64,000 nucleotides of DNA from Mediterraneibacter glycyrrhizinilyticus (GCF_016902345.1 NZ_JACJLR010000007.1:1-64000); one strand, 5' to 3'; counted from the first letter of the stretch, positions 45,126-55,240 are shown. Numbers and translations: made by a program. Notes: generated from the letters alone by a model not told the origin.

Positions 45126-46148
45126 TCACACTCCGGTCTCATTCCCGAGATCCACAGAAAAAACAGTTTCCAAAAATGCGCTCTTCTCTTCTGTCTGCCG
45201 AATTGCCGTCTGCAGTTTCTCCACACTCTTCTCAGGCAGCCACGCCTTGTTGGAGCGGGCATAACTGCTCGCCGTTTTCCAGAATTTTTCCGGATAGGCA
45301 AGATACAGGGCGATATAGTCCTTTTCCAGCTTGCTCATATATCTTACTGTTTCATATGCACCAAGGATTTCTCTGCCAAGATTTTGTTTCCAATGATACT
45401 TTTCCATAACTTTTCGCAGGAAATAGCACAGATCTAACACCTGGATATCTATCCTTGCACGTTCAAAATTCGCAACAGCAGTTCCCTGGGGGAGCATGAT
45501 AAGATTATGGTAGTTGTAGTCCCCGTGCACCATCTGTTTTTCCTTTACGCTCCGTCGAAACAGCTCCCCGCATCCCGATTCTTCCATGCGCCGTGTTACA
45601 CGCTCTGCGATCGCATACATTTTTTCAAAATTTTCCAGATAGAGAGATTCAAACTCGTTCTTCGCGACTCTCCCACGGATAAACGAGCGCACTTTCTTCA
45701 TCTCTCTGTTGTGCCGCCGCATTTCCTCCAACGGGGTCCGCTCTGCAGCCGGACATGTGATCCTTTCGCTTCCGGCCGGCACGCTCCAGTGCAGTTCTCT
45801 GTGCAGCCCAGCCAGCGTCTCCGCAGCACCTACAATCTCGGCCTCTCTCTTCATATCGCATTCTCTGCCCGCAAACCATTTCTTGAGCATATATTTCCTG
45901 CCCTCCCGGGAGGAGACGACCAGAGCGCCGTCCCTGGAAAACACCGGAGTATCGACCTTCAGATTTTTCTCTGACTCCAGCCGGCTCAGAATAATATACA
46001 TGATGGCAGCGCGTTTTTCAGAGACCCTGGTCTCTTTCAGGATCATCACGCCCTCGCTCGTATCGCAAAAAAACGCACCCCTTATTTTTCGGGTGCCTTT
46101 TACCTCCATATCATACTGTTCTAATACTTCCAGTTCATACTCTCTCAT
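45126..46148 (-). CDS. CotS-family spore coat kinase
   Basis: A 340-residue protein with an aminoglycoside-phosphotransferase-like fold. The catalytic-loop motif MVHGDYNYHNLI and a following Asp-region (IDIQVLDLCYFLRK) match CotS/CotI spore coat kinases. The N-terminal lobe has MILKETRVSEKRA with a likely ATP-binding Lys. I start at 46148, behind ACAGGGGG. It lies between hup and the CCA transferase gene, separate from other coat genes. In Bacillus, CotI/CotS relatives phosphorylate coat proteins; the target here is unknown. Confidence 0.8.
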   Translation of the reverse strand: MREYELEVLEQYDMEVKGTRKIRGAFFCDTSEGVMILKETRVSEKRAAIMYIILSRLESEKNLKVDTPVFSRDGALVVSSREGRKYMLKKWFAGRECDMKREAEIVGAAETLAGLHRELHWSVPAGSERITCPAAERTPLEEMRRHNREMKKVRSFIRGRVAKNEFESLYLENFEKMYAIAERVTRRMEESGCGELFRRSVKEKQMVHGDYNYHNLIMLPQGTAVANFERARIDIQVLDLCYFLRKVMEKYHWKQNLGREILGAYETVRYMSKLEKDYIALYLAYPEKFWKTASSYARSNKAWLPEKSVEKLQTAIRQTEEKSAFLETVFSVDLGNETGV

Positions 46149-46278
46149 GGCTGCCCCCTGTCTCTGCGAAAAAGGAACGGACGCCCGGCGTCCGCCCCGC
46201 TGCTTTCCCATGAACGCAGCCATCTGTGAGGCTGCGTTCAGGTTCTTTCTAATGTATGACAGAGACAACCTGAGTATG

Positions 46279-47613
46279 CTATATACCAAGCTTTTCTTTT
46301 ACATATCCGCACAAAATTTCTTTCGTGTTGCGCGCCGGATCATCGATCACATATTCCAGAAGCTCACTCAGCATGCTCCCGATCTCCCGGCCGGGTTTCA
46401 TCCCGAGTTCCATCAGCTCTCTTCCTCCCACTGCAAGCTGGCGCAGGGTCACGCACTCCCCATTCTGCAGAACTTCCCTGTAAATCCGCCGCATTTCTAT
46501 GATATTTTCTATCTTTGCCCTCCTTTTATACGGACTCTGTGCTTTTACATCCGCCATCCTCACTGCGAGATAATAAGGAAACAGCTCCACTCCGATCCGG
46601 TTCATGGCTCTGCGCACATTCTGCGGAGTGGCCTCGATCCGGTAATCATGATAGCAGACCAGTCTTGTGACCGTCTTTATGGTATCATTGTCAAACTTGA
46701 GCCTGCGCATGATCTTTCTGGCGGTCTCCTCACTGACCAGGGCATGTCCTTTAAAATGATCCCGCCCCTCTTCATCTGTAGTCTTCATCGCCGGTTTCCC
46801 CATATCATGGAACAGCATGGTGAGACGCAGGATCTTGTCCCGCTTGATATTTTTCAGCGCATGGAGCGTGTGGTCCGCCACATCATATTTGTGATGAGGT
46901 GTGTTCTGCATAACGCCGACCATGGCATCCCACTCCGGAAGGATAACCTTTGTGATCCCAAGCACATACGCATCCTGGATCCGCTCCGGATGGGCAGATA
47001 TAAGAAGCTTCACCAGTTCAGTCCGAATCCGCTCCGCACTGATGTTTTTCAGCGTCGGCGCCAGTTTTCTCACCGCTGCAGCCGTATTCTTCTCGATCGG
47101 AAAATTAAGCTGCGCCGAGAAGCGGACCGCCCGCAGGATGCGCAGGGCATCCTCAGAAAACCGCTCTTCCGGATTCCCCACGCAGCGGATCCGGTGCCGG
47201 TTCAGATCCTTCATCCCGCCAAACACATCCACCAGCCGAACTTCATCATTATATGCCATCGCATTGATGGTAAAGTCCCGGCGCCGCAAATCCTCCTCAA
47301 GTCGGTTCGTAAAACGTACCTCCTTCGGGTGGCGGCTGTCCTCATACGCTCCGTCGATACGGTATGTCGTCACCTCAAAGCTGTCCTTTCCCAGAAGAAC
47401 AGTGACCGTGCCGTGTTCAATCCCTGTATCCACTGTCTTTCGGAACAGTTTCTTTATCTCCTCCGGCTTTGCCGATGTGGTGATATCCCAGTCCTCCGGG
47501 CGCCGCGCCAGAATAGAATCCCTGACGCAGCCGCCTACCGCGAAAGCCTCGTAGCCATGGAGCTGCAGGTTATTGATGATCATCAATACCTTCCTTGGCA
47601 GTTCTATCTTCAT
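46279..47613 (-). CDS. CCA tRNA nucleotidyltransferase with HD domain
   Basis: A 444-residue enzyme that adds or repairs the CCA end of tRNAs. The nucleotidyl-transfer motif is GGCVRDSILARRPEDWDI, followed by RRDFTINAMAYND, then an HD-type phosphohydrolase domain (LTMLFHDMGKP). The start codon lies within the upstream YhaN-like gene: the two overlap by 44 bases in different frames, with AAGGGGAAATG as ribosome site. The neighbours suggest RNA/DNA maintenance. Confidence 0.94.
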   Translation of the reverse strand: MKIELPRKVLMIINNLQLHGYEAFAVGGCVRDSILARRPEDWDITTSAKPEEIKKLFRKTVDTGIEHGTVTVLLGKDSFEVTTYRIDGAYEDSRHPKEVRFTNRLEEDLRRRDFTINAMAYNDEVRLVDVFGGMKDLNRHRIRCVGNPEERFSEDALRILRAVRFSAQLNFPIEKNTAAAVRKLAPTLKNISAERIRTELVKLLISAHPERIQDAYVLGITKVILPEWDAMVGVMQNTPHHKYDVADHTLHALKNIKRDKILRLTMLFHDMGKPAMKTTDEEGRDHFKGHALVSEETARKIMRRLKFDNDTIKTVTRLVCYHDYRIEATPQNVRRAMNRIGVELFPYYLAVRMADVKAQSPYKRRAKIENIIEMRRIYREVLQNGECVTLRQLAVGGRELMELGMKPGREIGSMLSELLEYVIDDPARNTKEILCGYVKEKLGI

Positions 47614-49225
47614 GTAACATTTCCCCTTCTCTTCTTTGACAGGTAAATATTATAACCTGTCTGTCCTGTCTGCTCAACCATTTTAGCGCAGATTCCAGCC
47701 TTTTGTCATCATAAAATGCAAATGTGTCATCCAGGATCACCGGCATGGGTTCCTCCTGGAGAAGTTCTGCCGCTGCCATGCGGATCGAAAAATAGATCTG
47801 TTCCAGTGTTCCCCGGCTGAGCTGTTCCGCCCTGACACGCCGTTCTCCATCCCAGACTGTGATCTCGAGCTTCTCATCAGCATCGATCCCCCGGTATTTT
47901 CCCTCTGTAAGTTCCACAAAAATCTCAGAAGCGCGCCGGTTCAGAAAAGAGGAGGTCTGCTGACCCAGTTTCCCAGCAGCCGACCGTATCTTTTCCTCCG
48001 CAAGGAGGATCGCCTGCCGCCTCTTCAGCAGACTTTTCTCCCGGCCGCTTTGCTGAACATCTTCCTCTTCCTCCCTGAGATTCTCCAGGCGGATCTGCTT
48101 CTCTTTCCATTCCGCGCGGATCCTGGAGAGCTCCCAGCGAAGCTGTTCCCGTTCTTTCCGGTACATTTCCAGGCGGTGTTCCTGTTCCTCTGCGTCCCCG
48201 GTATCAGAAACACTTTCTTCTGACTCCGCCACATTTCCATTCTTTCTCCTCAGCCCGGCTGTCAGAAGAACTGCTCCGGTGAGGAGCACCAGCACAGAAA
48301 GGATGCGGACCACCAGAGGGATCACACTTCCGGCCCCCTGCCCCGGCCCCTGCATGAACTGCGCGCCCAGTACCCCGAAGATCCCGATCAGCAGGCAGGC
48401 TGCTCCCGGCAGAAAGCTTTTCCGCGGCGGAATATCCCCTGCCTGTTTTTCCGCGTTCCCGCCTGGCGCATTCTTGCCTGACACGGATCTGTTTCTCCTT
48501 CGAGCCTGTTCTGCCTGCCTGCGCTTTGCGTCCTTTTCTGCCTTCTCTGCGGCGGAACGCTTTTCTGCGAATTCTCTTTTCAGTTTCTCCATATCCCGCT
48601 CCAGGTATCCGCACTCCTGGAAAAGGGCGCGCCGCTTCTCTTCCTGCTTCTGCTGTTCTGCTTTCAGGTCGCTCTCCACTTCCCTGCGACGCTCCCTCAG
48701 TTCTGTGACCGCGCCGTTCAGATCGATCTCTCCACCGCCGGTCTCATAATAATTTGCAGCATAGTTTTTCAGGGTTTCAGACAGTTCCTGTCCCGGTCTC
48801 GCCATAAGCTGTCCCACAGACACCGTACTGTCAAACTCTGCCTGAGTGATCCCTCCCAGCAGCATGTTCAGATCGCCATCTTCCACAGACAGTTCTTCCC
48901 CGTCATCCTCGCAGACAAGAGATGCATGTTTTGAAATCCGGTCAAAACTCCGCTCCAGACGGAAATTTCTCCCGCCACACTCAAAGCGCATCACCCCTGC
49001 ATAGTAGTTCGGATTCTCCCAGGGCTCAAACCGGCTGAACGCGTCCTTCCCCGCAGCACGCCCCCTGCCCCGCTCCAGTCCGAAGAACATGGCCCGGATA
49101 AATGCGTGGAGGGTGGACTTTCCAAACTCATTTTCCCCATATATGACATGTATTCCGTCCCGTATATAAAAATGTTTTTCCGAAAATTTCCCGAAGTTCT
49201 TCAGGTACAGTTCCCTGATTCTCAT
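47570..49225 (-). CDS. YhaN-like AAA ATPase with central membrane helices
   Basis: A 551-residue SMC/SbcC-type ATPase. Walker A GENEFGKST lies near residue 32; the signature QLSRGTLEQIYFSIRMA and Walker B VILDDTFAF are near the end. Coiled-coil arms surround a central stretch with two hydrophobic helices (about 275-320), as in Bacillus YhaN, where SbcC has a long coil and no membrane helix. It overlaps the nuclease gene by 4 bases. The pair probably forms an SbcCD-like nuclease for DNA ends, here possibly membrane-bound. Confidence 0.85.
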   Translation of the reverse strand: MRIRELYLKNFGKFSEKHFYIRDGIHVIYGENEFGKSTLHAFIRAMFFGLERGRGRAAGKDAFSRFEPWENPNYYAGVMRFECGGRNFRLERSFDRISKHASLVCEDDGEELSVEDGDLNMLLGGITQAEFDSTVSVGQLMARPGQELSETLKNYAANYYETGGGEIDLNGAVTELRERRREVESDLKAEQQKQEEKRRALFQECGYLERDMEKLKREFAEKRSAAEKAEKDAKRRQAEQARRRNRSVSGKNAPGGNAEKQAGDIPPRKSFLPGAACLLIGIFGVLGAQFMQGPGQGAGSVIPLVVRILSVLVLLTGAVLLTAGLRRKNGNVAESEESVSDTGDAEEQEHRLEMYRKEREQLRWELSRIRAEWKEKQIRLENLREEEEDVQQSGREKSLLKRRQAILLAEEKIRSAAGKLGQQTSSFLNRRASEIFVELTEGKYRGIDADEKLEITVWDGERRVRAEQLSRGTLEQIYFSIRMAAAELLQEEPMPVILDDTFAFYDDKRLESALKWLSRQDRQVIIFTCQRREGEMLHEDRTAKEGIDDHQ

Positions 49226-50283
49226 ATCTGACTCCCCTTATGATTCAGAAGGGCCTCCAGCCCCTCACAAAGCGCCTGCTCCTCCAGACTGCCCTCGTCA
49301 TACTCCCCGAACTCCCCGATAAACCTTCCGATCAGGTTCCCGGAATTCTCCCGCTTCAGACGTTCAAGATCGTACTTTCTGCGGGTCTCATCCACGATCT
49401 CCAGGATATTTCCCACGTCGTCCATCCTGCCGGCATCCAGAACAACATCCTCTCCCCGCACTCCGGTTAAAGTGATCTTGAAAATATTTTTATTGTTATA
49501 TTCACTTTTTAATTTACAAATCTTTTTTCGAACACTCCCAGCCGTGTCCTCCTCATCCACCTGGACCTGCAGATGAATATACTCTCTTTGAGCAAATGGG
49601 ACCCAGCGTGTCCGCACTCCTCTGTCTGTGATCTCCCCGCTCACAAAGCCATGAGCTCCCGTGTCGTTCTGATCGATGGACTCCAGCGCTCCTGCATAGA
49701 TGATCCGGTCTTTCTCCAGCACCTGAGGCTTATGGATATGTCCCAGCGCGATATAGTCGAACCCGCTTTTTCCCAGCGCCTTCCGGTCGATCGGGATATG
49801 TTTCTCGTCGCCTCCGTGGGCGAGAAGGATCTCATACCTCCGGACACCCCCGGCACTGCATCGGTCATAGAGCGGTTCCCGGATCTCCCTGCTGTGATAG
49901 CTGAGACCGTAGACGCAGGTCTGAAACTCCGGGAATTCCACACAACTCATCCTGCTTTCAAAGAGGGGGTGTACATTCTCCGCCCACTGAAATGTTCGGT
50001 AATGGGAATCCTTCCTGATATGATCATGATTCCCCGCGATCAGAACAACCTGCGTATGGGTCAGTTCGGAGAACAGGTAGTTCACTTCTTTCAGTTCCCG
50101 CAGGAGCGGCTGCCGGTGAAACAAGTCTCCTGCGATCAGAAGAAGATCTGTCCGCTCCTGCTCGCATATCTCCAGAACCCGCTCCAGCGTCCCCCACAGT
50201 TCTCCCGGTCTCTCCTCACTGTATGCACTCCCCGCATCCGGTTCCGCCCCCAGATGCACGTCTGCTATATGGATAAATCTCAT
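49222..50283 (-). CDS. SbcD/YhaO-like DNA exonuclease
   Basis: A 353-residue calcineurin-type phosphoesterase. Metal motifs are FIHIADVHLG, LLIAGDLFHR, LIAGNHDHIR, LLAHGGDEKHIP and ALGHIHKPQ. With the YhaN-like ATPase encoded 4 bases overlapping it should cut DNA ends or hairpins, like SbcCD/Mre11-Rad50. The C-terminal 100 residues (GNLIGRFIGEFGEYDEG) would bind the ATPase coil. Confidence 0.92.
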   Translation of the reverse strand: MRFIHIADVHLGAEPDAGSAYSEERPGELWGTLERVLEICEQERTDLLLIAGDLFHRQPLLRELKEVNYLFSELTHTQVVLIAGNHDHIRKDSHYRTFQWAENVHPLFESRMSCVEFPEFQTCVYGLSYHSREIREPLYDRCSAGGVRRYEILLAHGGDEKHIPIDRKALGKSGFDYIALGHIHKPQVLEKDRIIYAGALESIDQNDTGAHGFVSGEITDRGVRTRWVPFAQREYIHLQVQVDEEDTAGSVRKKICKLKSEYNNKNIFKITLTGVRGEDVVLDAGRMDDVGNILEIVDETRRKYDLERLKRENSGNLIGRFIGEFGEYDEGSLEEQALCEGLEALLNHKGSQI

Positions 50284-50500
50284 CCTGTCTCCCCTTTCCG
50301 TCTCCCCCTCCCGGGCAGGCTTTCAGCCGCCCGGCATCCGCAAAAGGGCGCGGCACTTTCGCTGCCTCGCCCTCCTGTTTTAAATATGCCTGTTTCTTTC
50401 TATGTGCCATCCCGCCTTCTGCTTCCGGTCCGCACAGTCCGCGATCCGGTTACTGTCTGCGGTCGTTTACAGTTCGCAGTTCTGTACTTTCTCCGATCGT

Positions 50501-51892
50501 CTACAGTTCACAGTTGTTCACTGTTCTCGGGAACGGGATCACGTCGCGGATATTGGACATTCCGGTCAGGTACATCACGCATCGCTCGAACCCAAGGCCA
50601 AATCCCGCATGTCTTGTAGAACCGTATTTTCTCAGATCCAGATAAAAGCCGTAGTCCTCTTCTTTGAGCCCCAGTTCCTTCATCCGGTTCAGAAGCTTAT
50701 CATAGTCATCCTCTCTCTGGCTTCCTCCGATGATCTCGCCGATTCCCGGGACAAGGCAGTCAACTGCCGCCACGGTCTTTCCGTCATCATTCTGTTTCAT
50801 ATAGAACGCTTTGATTTCCTTCGGATAATCTGTCACAAACACCGGTCTCTTGTAAACCTGCTCGGTCAGATAGCGCTCATGCTCTGTCTGAAGATCACAT
50901 CCCCAGGAGACCTTGTACTCGAACTTGTCATTATTCTTTGACAGGATATCGATCGCCTCCGTGTATGTCACCCGCGCAAAGTCTGAGTTCACCACGTTGT
51001 GGAGCCTGTCCAGAAGTCCCTTGTCCACGAAGGAGTTGAAGAAGTTCATCTCCTCCGGCGCATTCTCAAGCACGTAGTTGATAATATATTTCAGCATCGC
51101 CTCTGCCAGTTCCATGTTGTCGTCCAGATCCGCAAATGCGATCTCCGGCTCGATCATCCAGAACTCTGCGGCATGTCTCGTTGTATTGGAGTTCTCTGCG
51201 CGGAAAGTCGGTCCAAAGGTATAGATGCTGCGGAATGCCTGCGCGTAAGTCTCCCCGTTGAGCTGTCCGCTGACGGTCAGGCTGGTCTCTTTTCCAAAGA
51301 AATCCTTTGTGTAATCCACAGTTCCGTCCTCGTTCTTCGGAACATTTTCCATATCCAGAGTGGTCACCCGGAACATCTCTCCGGCGCCCTCGCAGTCGCT
51401 CCCCGTAATCAGCGGCGTGTGTACATAGACAAAACCTCTCTCCTGGAAGAACTTGTGGATTGCATAAGCTGCCAGCGAGCGCACGCGGAACACTGCCTGA
51501 AAGGTATTTGTCCTCGGGCGCAGATGGGAGATCGTCCTGAGATATTCAAAACTGTGGCGTTTCTTCTGAAGCGGATAATCCGGAGCGGAAGCCCCCTCTA
51601 CCAGGACTTCATCGGCCTGGATCTCAAAGGGCTGCTTTGCCTGAGGCGTCGCCACCAGAGTTCCCGTCACGACGATCGCCGCCCCCACGTTCAGCTTTGA
51701 GACCTCTGCGAAATTCTCCATCTTATCATGATACACGATCTGAAGTGTCTGGAAATAAGATCCGTCGTTCATAACGATGAATCCAAATGTCTTGGAGTCG
51801 CGGATGCTCCGGATCCAGCCCCCAACTGTCACCTTTTTATCCAGATAATCCTCTCTGTTTTTAAATAATTCACGAATCGTTGTCAGTTCCAT
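50501..51892 (-). CDS. asnS: Asparaginyl-tRNA synthetase
   Basis: A 463-residue class II synthetase charging tRNA-Asn. The N-terminal OB fold ([20 protein letters not shown]) binds the anticodon; class II motifs are [37 protein letters not shown] and [16 protein letters not shown]. It is a single gene with its own promoter and a leader hairpin. Presence of AsnRS means Asn-tRNA need not be made by the amidotransferase route. Confidence 0.97.
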   Translation of the reverse strand: MELTTIRELFKNREDYLDKKVTVGGWIRSIRDSKTFGFIVMNDGSYFQTLQIVYHDKMENFAEVSKLNVGAAIVVTGTLVATPQAKQPFEIQADEVLVEGASAPDYPLQKKRHSFEYLRTISHLRPRTNTFQAVFRVRSLAAYAIHKFFQERGFVYVHTPLITGSDCEGAGEMFRVTTLDMENVPKNEDGTVDYTKDFFGKETSLTVSGQLNGETYAQAFRSIYTFGPTFRAENSNTTRHAAEFWMIEPEIAFADLDDNMELAEAMLKYIINYVLENAPEEMNFFNSFVDKGLLDRLHNVVNSDFARVTYTEAIDILSKNNDKFEYKVSWGCDLQTEHERYLTEQVYKRPVFVTDYPKEIKAFYMKQNDDGKTVAAVDCLVPGIGEIIGGSQREDDYDKLLNRMKELGLKEEDYGFYLDLRKYGSTRHAGFGLGFERCVMYLTGMSNIRDVIPFPRTVNNCEL

Positions 51893-51927
51893 ACCAAAAA
51901 AAACTCCTTTGATGATTATTCCTTACA

Positions 51928-51953
51928 GGCAGGACGCACATACCTGTCCTGCC
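51928..51953 (-). promoter_or_regulatory. asnS leader hairpin
   Basis: GGCAGGAC (51928-51935) pairs with GTCCTGCC (51946-51953) in the asnS 5' leader, downstream of the promoter. It lacks a T run, so it is not a terminator. No T-box features were seen. Confidence 0.5.
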
Positions 51954-51965
51954 GCCAATATTAGT

Positions 51966-51994
51966 ATTATACCACCAAGCACCGGAGCCGTAAA
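51966..51994 (-). promoter_or_regulatory. asnS promoter
   Basis: On the minus strand TTTACG (51994-51989), 17 bases, then TATAAT (51971-51966), about 75 bases before the asnS ATG. The remaining bases to 52148 hold no gene. Confidence 0.7.
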
Positions 51995-52148
51995 CAAAAA
52001 CCGACAGGGCAGAGGGAATTCCCCGCTCTTTTCAGCTGATACTCCCTGCGCTGTCTTATCGGGATTTTTTTGTATTCCTGCAGGAATGCTTTATATCTTC
52101 GGTCATTTTCTCTCAACAGGAAGTCGTTCCGTTTCGGACCGCTCAAAA

Positions 52149-52186
52149 GGGACCGGCGCGCAGAACGCTTTCTGCGCGCCGGTCCC
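52149..52186 (-). terminator. Strong terminator after the repeat surface protein
   Basis: GGGACCGGCGCGCAGA (52149-52164) pairs with TCTGCGCGCCGGTCCC (52171-52186), 16 bp perfect with a 6-base loop, then TTTT on the minus strand. Confidence 0.93.
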
Positions 52187-52241
52187 AGGTTATCCCCTCC
52201 TTATCTCTTATGCTTTTTCCTATGTTTTTCTTATCTCTTTC

Positions 52242-54419
52242 TCATGCCTTTCTGCGTTTTCTCACTACCGCACCTGCGATCCCCGCAGCGCCTGCCGCTG
52301 CAGCCAGGAGAAGCAGATACTGGATGCTCTGTGTCTCATCCCCCGTCTTCACCGCCAGCTTCCCTGTCTCCGTGGCTTTGAGTTGAACAGATTTGATATC
52401 GTCCTTTCCATCAGATACCCATTTCCCGTTTTTATAGGTCTGGCGGTCAAATGCGACCTTAATGGTATAAGTACCGCTCTTTGCCGCTTTCACAGTCGCC
52501 GTGTAGGGCGCCTTCTTCCACGTTCCCTCAGACAGCCCCTGCCATTTGACCGGAACATATCTCACGTCGCCGTCGATCGGATCTTTGATCTCCATCCCTC
52601 CGCCCACTGCGGTAAAGGTTATGTTTTTATTTACCTTGATGATCTGGCCATTCTTGATACCCATGATCTTGTTCGCGCTGGTGTCGGTCTCGATCGGATT
52701 TCTCAGAGTGGATACCTTAAGCGGCTGGCTTGCCTCACTTGCCGCAGCGGTCTGGGTCTCTTTTATCCTTGTGACGATCTCATATGCCTTCTCTGCTTTC
52801 AGGTTCTCAAATCTGCCGCCATCCTGCCATGTCTTCCCGCCATCGATGGAGTATTCCTGGCCGTTTCTTTTCTCCACCTCCAAAACGGTCTGGCTTCTGC
52901 TTTTCAACTTCGGAGCCTCCGGCGCCGCCGTCGGAGTTTTCCGGGTCGTGACCACCAGTGCCTCGCTCACAATGCTCTCCTTATAGTCCTCTGTCTCGGG
53001 AGTCTTTGTCACGATGCGATATTCCGTATTTGGTGTCAGTTTTTCAAAAACTCCGCCGCTCTGCCAGGTCAGATCCTCCGGCATCGTGCTTCCCTTATAG
53101 ATCGCATACAGCTGACCCCTCACCGCTTTCACTTCAATCCTTGTGTCACTGCCGGAAACCAGTTCCGGTCTGCTCAGCGCCGGTGCCTCATGCTTCTGTG
53201 TGGATACGGACAGCGCTTCACTGATCTCTCCGGGCATCTGATCCTCCGTCCCGGCAGTTCGGACAACGATCGAATATTCCGTCCCGGCTTTCAGCCCTCC
53301 GAATACAGGAGAGGACTGCCAGTTCCACTGCTGATCCGACGCGGCTTCGCCTTCACAGATCGCGTATTCCAATCCTTCAGCTGCCACCACTTCGATCTCA
53401 TCCACTCCGGCGGATTTCAGTTTCGGCGCCTCCGGCACCCCGGCTCCGGCCTTCATCGTCCTTACTGTCAGGGGCTCACTCACAGGAGTGTCCTCCCCTT
53501 CGCCCGCCGCTCTCGTCTCAATCACATATTCTGTATCCGGGGAGAGACCTTCGAATCTGCCACTCTCCTGCCAATCCTTCTGATCGATCCTGTACTCCTG
53601 ACCTTCAACTGCCTCCACTTCAAGGATCGTATCTGTGCGGTTTACAAGTTTTGGTACTTCCGGTCGGATCTCCGGCTCAACCGGCTCAACTGGCTCGGTG
53701 CCAGGTTCGCCCGTTTCTGTCTCCGGTTCTTCTGACTGGGTATCCGGTTCGCCCGTTTCTGTCTCCGCTTCTTCCGGCTGAGGTTCCGGCGCTTCCTCTG
53801 TCATCACAACAAGGATTTCCCCCGGGGTGCCTGCCGGGATCCCTTCCGAAGCTGCAGCCCTGGAAACGATACTGTATTTTGTCCCCGGCGCCAGCTCTGT
53901 AAATGTGATACTGCTTTCTCCGCTCTTCCACTGTGCATCTCCGGGAAGCACATCTCCTGTGTAGATCGCGTACTCCTGTCCCCGGACCGCCTGGACCGTG
54001 ATGCTTGTACTGTCTTTGGACACCAGGACCGGGAGAATCCCAGGTTCTCTGATAACCACAGTTTCAGAATATAGGGTCTCGCCGTCCAGGCTCACTTTAC
54101 AGCGATATCCGGTTCCACTCAGATCTGCTGCTGTGACTTTGTGCTCGTATCTGGCCTTATCAGCTCCCGGTATGTCTGTCCAGGAGCAGACCGGTTCTGT
54201 ATCCTCCCCAGTCTTCTGCAAAACGCCCTGCTGCCATTGATAGGTAACATTGTCCGACGGCTCTGCCGCCACCTCAAACACCACTGTACTTCCTTCCGCG
54301 GAAGCTGCGTCTTCCGGCTGCCCGGTGATCGAAAATCCGGCCGCGCTTACTGTAGTACACATTCCCAGCGCCATGATCCCGGTCAGCAGCCATGCCATGA
54401 TCTTTCTTGCTTTACTCAT
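52242..54419 (-). CDS. Ig/fibronectin-like repeat surface protein
   Basis: A 725-residue exported protein. After a signal peptide (1-27, ending VSAAG) comes an Ig-like domain (about 30-115). Then five units of about 75 residues follow, each with a strand pattern such as VEAVEGQEYRID, a Trp, FEGLSPDTEYVIETRA, and SEALVVTT: fibronectin-III-like repeats. An acidic ETGEPDTQSEE linker splits units 1 and 2. The end is a beta domain, then AVKTGD, a hydrophobic helix and KRRKA, the same non-standard sorting signal as in the esterase protein. It probably presents adhesive repeats on the cell wall. The ATG at 54419 follows AAAGGAGGG. Confidence 0.85.
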   Translation of the reverse strand: MSKARKIMAWLLTGIMALGMCTTVSAAGFSITGQPEDAASAEGSTVVFEVAAEPSDNVTYQWQQGVLQKTGEDTEPVCSWTDIPGADKARYEHKVTAADLSGTGYRCKVSLDGETLYSETVVIREPGILPVLVSKDSTSITVQAVRGQEYAIYTGDVLPGDAQWKSGESSITFTELAPGTKYSIVSRAAASEGIPAGTPGEILVVMTEEAPEPQPEEAETETGEPDTQSEEPETETGEPGTEPVEPVEPEIRPEVPKLVNRTDTILEVEAVEGQEYRIDQKDWQESGRFEGLSPDTEYVIETRAAGEGEDTPVSEPLTVRTMKAGAGVPEAPKLKSAGVDEIEVVAAEGLEYAICEGEAASDQQWNWQSSPVFGGLKAGTEYSIVVRTAGTEDQMPGEISEALSVSTQKHEAPALSRPELVSGSDTRIEVKAVRGQLYAIYKGSTMPEDLTWQSGGVFEKLTPNTEYRIVTKTPETEDYKESIVSEALVVTTRKTPTAAPEAPKLKSRSQTVLEVEKRNGQEYSIDGGKTWQDGGRFENLKAEKAYEIVTRIKETQTAAASEASQPLKVSTLRNPIETDTSANKIMGIKNGQIIKVNKNITFTAVGGGMEIKDPIDGDVRYVPVKWQGLSEGTWKKAPYTATVKAAKSGTYTIKVAFDRQTYKNGKWVSDGKDDIKSVQLKATETGKLAVKTGDETQSIQYLLLLAAAAGAAGIAGAVVRKRRKA

Positions 54420-54635
54420 ACTGCTCCCTCCTTTCATTGACAAATATCTTTTATTACATATTTATATTTTCAGATTATTTATTATTTTTGTATTTATTTT
54501 CTTACTTTTATTATACTATCATCCCTCTTTGTCTACAATCTTTTCCCCTATTTTACTTCTTAGGATTTTCTTAAGGCTACGGTTCAGCCCATACTCAGAA
54601 GCAGAAATTTTAATCCCGCCGCTGTTACAAAGAAA

Positions 54636-54675
54636 ACAGGGAATGCATTTCTGTTTCCAGATCTGCATTCCCTGT
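54636..54675 (-). terminator. Terminator after the PepSY lipoprotein
   Basis: ACAGGGAATGCA (54636-54647) pairs with TGCATTCCCTGT (54664-54675), 12 bp, followed on the minus strand by TTTTCTTT. Confidence 0.85.
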
Positions 54676-54718
54676 CTTCTTTTGATCGATTCCTGTCATT
54701 TGCTTTCTTATCCGCAGC

Positions 54719-55240
54719 TTACCATGCTTCCTCTTCCCATTTCAGCACAGTTCCCGTCTCCGCGTCAATCTCAAACTCATATTCCATCCGGTTATACAGG
54801 ATATCCCCCTCATAGATCAGCCATCCGTCGTCCCGATCCAGCTCGATGGAGACGTCCTGTTCGGTAGCACCGGGCACTCTCGCAAGAGCGATCTGCATCG
54901 CCTCCTCCATACTGACCTGTGCGCCGGAAGATGTCTGTCCGCTTTGCTCTGTACTGTTCTCTTCCTGCGTATTCCCGGAGGAAGCTGTGCCATCTGATGT
55001 TCCACCGTCATCTGACGTTCCTGATGAATCCTCGGTTCCCTGCCCGCCTTTCAGTGCGTCCAGCTCTTCTCTCAGGGAGTCGATCTCTGCCTGGAGTTCT
55101 TCCTCTCTCTGAGCCGAACTGCTGTCTGTCCCTGTATTTCCACCGGTCTGCGCGCCTCCGCCCGTACCGGACCCGCATCCTGTAAGGAGAGCAAATGTCA
55201 GAATGATCCCTGCTGATATCATGATATATCTTCTCTTCAT
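54719..55240 (-). CDS. PepSY-domain lipoprotein
   Basis: A 173-residue lipoprotein. The lipobox LLTGC at residues 18-22 marks the lipid-bearing Cys. A Gly/Ser-rich disordered part with a short coiled coil (REEELQAEIDSLREELDAL) leads to a C-terminal PepSY domain (AMQIALARVPGATEQDVSIE, YEFEIDAETGTVLKWEEE). PepSY domains often restrain proteases or act near two-component sensors at the cell surface. AAGGAGGACG precedes the ATG. Confidence 0.85.
   Translation of the reverse strand: MKRRYIMISAGIILTFALLTGCGSGTGGGAQTGGNTGTDSSSAQREEELQAEIDSLREELDALKGGQGTEDSSGTSDDGGTSDGTASSGNTQEENSTEQSGQTSSGAQVSMEEAMQIALARVPGATEQDVSIELDRDDGWLIYEGDILYNRMEYEFEIDAETGTVLKWEEEAW

Noticed and set aside
45709-47646. Plus-strand frame of 645 codons
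   Set aside because: Antisense to the CotS-like and CCA transferase genes, which have clear catalytic motifs.
50216-50410. Minus-strand frame of 64 codons before the SbcD-like gene
   Set aside because: Starts with a plausible ATG but is low-complexity, overlaps the nuclease start and has no ribosome site worth calling.
51909-53735. Long plus-strand reading frame (608 codons) opposite the repeat surface protein
   Set aside because: No ribosome site or domain; it is the antisense of a repetitive real gene with signal peptide and sorting tail.
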